64,000 nucleotides of DNA from JBFHQE01 sp041592335 (GTDB lineage: Bacteria > Pseudomonadota > Gammaproteobacteria > Thiohalobacterales > Thiohalobacteraceae). Below are positions 61,146 through 64,000 of the stretch, one piece after another (position 1 is the first letter of the stretch; every line of letters begins with the position of its first letter). Position numbers and translations under genes: made by a program. The stretch spans positions 1-64,000 of the forward strand of contig JBFHQE010000003.1 of NCBI GenBank assembly GCA_041592335.1. The letters run 5' to 3'. Below the pieces are notes generated by a model, which did no database searches, was not told the origin of the DNA, and worked only from the letters and a program-made list of their open reading frames with translations.

Positions 61146-62671
61146 GCTCTGCTCTCCCGCAGGTGATCGGCGAGACGCAGGGTTAACGCTACCAGGGTTA
61201 ACGTCGGGTTGGCGGCACCGGAAGTGGTAAAGACCGAGCTACCGGCAATGTAGAGATTATCCACGCCATGCACCCGGCAGTTGCGATCGACAACCCCCTG
61301 TTTGGGGTCATCGTGCATACGGGTGGTCCCCATGTGATGAGCCCCGCCATTGACCACTTCGGGCCAGATGCCATCGTCGGGGATATTGATCGTCATGCGC
61401 CCTATACCCAGCGCACCCAGTTCCATCGCCAGCGAACGTATATGCGTCAGCAGGCTGCGACGGCTTAGCTCGCACAGTCGCCAGTCCAGCTTTATCTTGC
61501 GCAAATCCAGCGCATCGCGCTCGTTCGACAGGCTGACACGACTGTCCGGATTCGGCAGCTGTTCACATGCCCCGCCGATACCCAGCCAGACACCATCTTC
61601 ACCAAACGGATCGCCATCGCGCAGAAATGGCCGGGCCGCACGCAGCATCTGCTGATGATTAACCGCCATTTCACTGCCGGTATCCGTCAGCGCCTGCTCT
61701 TTGTAGCGCCCCGCCAGACCGAGCATGAACATGGCGTTAAGCAGCCCATGCTCACGCATAAAATTGAAAGAGGGTGCGAATGCAGCCTGCGCTGGAACAC
61801 CCTCGACCTTAACCCGTTCCCGGTAAATCGGCGGCATGCGTTTTAGATCGGCAACCACTGCCTCGCCAAAACCGGACACATGCGGATGCTCCATGAAGAA
61901 TCGCCCGACCAGGTCATTCTGGTTGCCCAGCCCCTGTTTCACGACGCCGTCGGACAGGAGCAGCATGCGCGGGTTTTCAAGTCCACCGGTGGCCAGCACG
62001 AAGCGGCGTGCCTGCACGGCCAGATGCCGCCCAGTAAGCGTCTTGATATCCAGATGCGTCACATGACGAGCGCTTGCTTCGGTGGCGATGTTAACCACGT
62101 TGGCGTTCAACAACACACGAACATTTGGCGCACGTTTCAGATCCTCAATATAGCGTTCGCCAAAGCGGGTCGGCGGACTGAACTGCACGAACCGGTTACG
62201 CATACGGCCGGAACCGGTTTTTATCAAAGGTTCCGCGGTGTGCATCGCCCAGTATTGCGGGTCATCGAAATTGGGGGGATTAAGCTGCACCCGTTCCGTG
62301 GCGGGAACGTAATAAGGCGCCAGTTCCTGGCGCGTGATTGGCCAACCACTGTAGGGCACCCAGTCACGCTTCTCGAAATCGATATCATCCAGCGACAGGC
62401 AGTAACCGCCCCAGTGATTGGAACTGCCACCCAGGTAGCGCAAGCGGTTTGCTCTCAGCGGGTAGTCGACACCCACGTTCTCACCCTCGTAAAGGGCATG
62501 CCCGGCGGGATCATAGCTCATGCCACCCGCTTCAATAAGACATATCTGCAACCCAGTATTCGCAAGTGCATGCGCCAGGGTGATACCGGCCACGCCACCG
62601 CCGATAATTGCGAGATCCGTTTCGATGCGACTGCCGTCCTGCGCATCACGCGCATCTTCAAACACAGACAT
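61142..62671 (-). CDS. GMC-family flavin oxidoreductase
   Basis: FAD enzyme of 509 aa. Dinucleotide motif IIGGGVAGITLAHAL near residue 21, GGSSNHWGGYC substrate loop, and the C-terminal GMC signature with the catalytic His pair: HHMGTTRMHDDP and NLYIAGSSVFTTSGAANPTLT. It oxidises an alcohol or sugar group, substrate unknown. It has no signal peptide of its own; the Tat-lipoprotein at 60786 may carry it across the membrane. Confidence 0.85.
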   Translation of the reverse strand: MSVFEDARDAQDGSRIETDLAIIGGGVAGITLAHALANTGLQICLIEAGGMSYDPAGHALYEGENVGVDYPLRANRLRYLGGSSNHWGGYCLSLDDIDFEKRDWVPYSGWPITRQELAPYYVPATERVQLNPPNFDDPQYWAMHTAEPLIKTGSGRMRNRFVQFSPPTRFGERYIEDLKRAPNVRVLLNANVVNIATEASARHVTHLDIKTLTGRHLAVQARRFVLATGGLENPRMLLLSDGVVKQGLGNQNDLVGRFFMEHPHVSGFGEAVVADLKRMPPIYRERVKVEGVPAQAAFAPSFNFMREHGLLNAMFMLGLAGRYKEQALTDTGSEMAVNHQQMLRAARPFLRDGDPFGEDGVWLGIGGACEQLPNPDSRVSLSNERDALDLRKIKLDWRLCELSRRSLLTHIRSLAMELGALGIGRMTINIPDDGIWPEVVNGGAHHMGTTRMHDDPKQGVVDRNCRVHGVDNLYIAGSSVFTTSGAANPTLTLVALTLRLADHLRESRA

Positions 62672-62718
62672 GGGTTTCTGCCAGCTGCAATTCCGATATA
62701 ACCATTAACGGGCGCTCT

Positions 62719-63630
62719 TTAAACTTGGTTACCAACAATCGAATAGACCACCGCCAACCTGTACTCACTTCCCGGCGCCATATCGATCACGTCATCGCCG
62801 GCATTGGTCGTTTCAACACAGATAAACCGCAGGTAATCATCATCCTGGAGGTCGCCCATTTTCTTCGCGATTTCATCCCAGGGGTTCCATACCACCGCTG
62901 TTTTATTGCCTTCCGATTGAATAAGAATCTTGCGCCCCAGCGCCGGATCCTGGATCGCCAGCGACGACTTCACTTCCTTGTAAACTCGATCCACTTCCTT
63001 ACTGACTGTCACCGCACCGGTCTGAACTTTCTCTTTCCACTCATCCGCTTTATCAAGATAGGGGCAGTTTTCCAGACCGGAGACCGCTACCTGGTGAATA
63101 TCGCCAATCGCGAAATAGGTATGGAACGCCTGCGTCAGAGGAAAGGCATTTTGACCATGGTTCTTGGTGATCAAAGCTAGCGACAAGCTGTCACCCACGA
63201 TAATTTCCAGCGCCAGATCGAACTCATACGACCATATGGCGCGCGAATCGCCTGTATCCATCATGCCCAGCACGACCCGCACATCGCCTTCCGCGGTCAG
63301 CTCGGCACCCGAAACCTGCCACAGCCGATTGCGCACAAAACCATGCGCGCCGCGTCCCTTACCCTCGGGATCGTCACCGAACCAGGGCCAGCATACCGGC
63401 ACGCCGCCCTTGATCGCCTTGCCTTCCTGGTAATAGGCGGCCTCGCTGACAAACAACAGGTCGTCCTGACCCTCGGGCCGATAGGACAAGACCTGCCCGC
63501 CATAAACAGATATCAGCGCGTTCGCTTTCTGGGTATCAATCGCTATCATCGGCAATCCACCCTTGCCTTCAACAAAGGTCAAACTGCCCTTAATGCCATA
63601 TTCCTGATTCAATTGCTCAATGTTCATCAT
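62719..63630 (-). CDS. D-hexose-6-phosphate mutarotase-like protein (YeaD family)
   Basis: Aldose-1-epimerase fold, 303 aa. Family residues: GGQVLSYRPEGQDDLLFVS, GVPVCWPWFGDDPEG, and the catalytic His/Glu region AFHTYFAIGDI and VWNPWDEIA. Interconverts alpha and beta anomers of glucose-6-phosphate. The ATG at 63628-63630 has GGAG ten bases upstream; a longer frame exists but is less likely. Confidence 0.88.
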   Translation of the reverse strand: MMNIEQLNQEYGIKGSLTFVEGKGGLPMIAIDTQKANALISVYGGQVLSYRPEGQDDLLFVSEAAYYQEGKAIKGGVPVCWPWFGDDPEGKGRGAHGFVRNRLWQVSGAELTAEGDVRVVLGMMDTGDSRAIWSYEFDLALEIIVGDSLSLALITKNHGQNAFPLTQAFHTYFAIGDIHQVAVSGLENCPYLDKADEWKEKVQTGAVTVSKEVDRVYKEVKSSLAIQDPALGRKILIQSEGNKTAVVWNPWDEIAKKMGDLQDDDYLRFICVETTNAGDDVIDMAPGSEYRLAVVYSIVGNQV

Positions 63631-64000
63631 GTAATAAATACTCCAGACAATCCCATGCAACCTGCCTTGCGTCCGGCTCGGGCGGCTCCGGCGCCGGACG
63701 CGATAATAACGCTTCTATTGCCTCGACAACATCACCCGACTCAAGCCGTTGCTTACCGACCCCGGCGCAACGTCCATGCGCGTTCAACCATGCGCTGAAA
63801 GGCCGGTCCTCCGGCCAGTCCGGCCGTTCAATATAGAGCAAGGATGTACCGTTCACGGCGCATTCGCTCACCAGGCCGTAGCCGATCTTACCCAGCACCA
63901 GGTCGACACTGGCAATCAAATTCGAAAAGGTCATGCCGGTTGACTCAATAGTCGAAACATCCGGCCGCGAAATATTCCAGCTTGCGGGAATGAGCCAGTG
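63617..64000 (-). CDS. Glycosyltransferase-like protein, C-terminal part (truncated by window edge)
   Basis: The frame is open without a start to position 64000, so only the last 127 residues are visible. LVLGKIGYGLVSECAVNGT followed by LLYIERPDWPEDRPF resembles the sugar-nucleotide-binding C-lobe of UDP-glycosyltransferase (GT-B) folds. Overlaps the mutarotase gene by 14 bp, so the two are translated together. Substrate unknown. Confidence 0.65.
   Translation of the reverse strand, partial: HWLIPASWNISRPDVSTIESTGMTFSNLIASVDLVLGKIGYGLVSECAVNGTSLLYIERPDWPEDRPFSAWLNAHGRCAGVGKQRLESGDVVEAIEALLSRPAPEPPEPDARQVAWDCLEYLLHDEH

Overview
The window looks like chromosome of a gammaproteobacterium. The evidence is gene order: tyrS-mepM-anmK-(citrate synthase)-erpA-bactofilin-DUF6776-argC, gatCAB divergent from mreBCD-mrdA-rodA-mltB, and rlpA-dacC-dat-ybeD-lipB-lipA all follow orders I know from Pseudomonas-like gammaproteobacteria. 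A SoxXA-binding-like protein, a cyanase operon, ornithine-lipid genes and a PEP-CTERM protein are more typical of environmental (possibly sulfur-oxidising, Chromatiales-like) lineages; that placement is inference.

Layout. 1-850: 5' end of a 16S rRNA gene on the minus strand, with its leader, boxA and a near-consensus rrn P1 promoter. 850-8871: housekeeping genes (tyrS, mepM, anmK, citrate synthase, erpA, bactofilin, DUF6776, argC). 8979-11908: ClC exchanger, DUF4126 protein, TlpA-like thioredoxin, hemJ. 11968-15350: an iron-linked block. A Fur box overlaps the promoter of a porin / FMN-binding / PepSY-membrane / monoheme cytochrome c operon. Directly downstream, on the opposite strand, a second Fur box overlaps a -35/-10 promoter followed by about 100 nt and a strong terminator: a candidate RyhB/PrrF-like small RNA. 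15365-18216: ptsP and rppH. 18328-33516: cobalamin theme (btuC, btuD, a cobalamin riboswitch, btuB, a tonB-type gene, a PduO-type adenosyltransferase, btuF, cobC), interleaved with olsBA, djlA, hypothetical genes and ampDE. A short AT-rich accessory patch (29350-30340) with a large palindrome interrupts it. 33650-42010: SH3/coiled-coil membrane protein, PAS-GGDEF sensor, ilvD, hslO, gatB, gatA, gatC, with three REP-like palindromic repeats. 42185-48691: rod-shape genes mreB, mreC, mreD, mrdA, rodA, mltB. 48697-55056: a cyanate module (NtrC-type activator, sigma-54 promoter with palindromic upstream sites, ABC transporter, cyanase, and a gene broken by one in-frame stop), apparently inserted between mltB and rlpA. 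55100-59870: rlpA, dacC, dat, ybeD, lipB, lipA. 59933-64000: PEP-CTERM protein with its own sigma-54 promoter and paired operators, a GMC oxidoreductase with a Tat-lipoprotein partner, a hexose-phosphate mutarotase, and the C-terminal part of a glycosyltransferase-like protein running off the window.

How they work together: outer-membrane cobalamin uptake (BtuB/TonB) feeds BtuF and BtuCD, and the PduO-type enzyme adenosylates the cofactor. The cyanate ABC transporter imports the substrate that CynS converts to ammonia and CO2, under a sigma-54 activator that suggests nitrogen or substrate control. MreBCD/PBP2/RodA with MltB, RlpA and the DacC carboxypeptidase build and remodel the sidewall. 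The Fur-controlled operon and the candidate sRNA would form one iron-starvation response.

No tRNA gene, CRISPR array, prophage or recognisable insertion sequence was seen.
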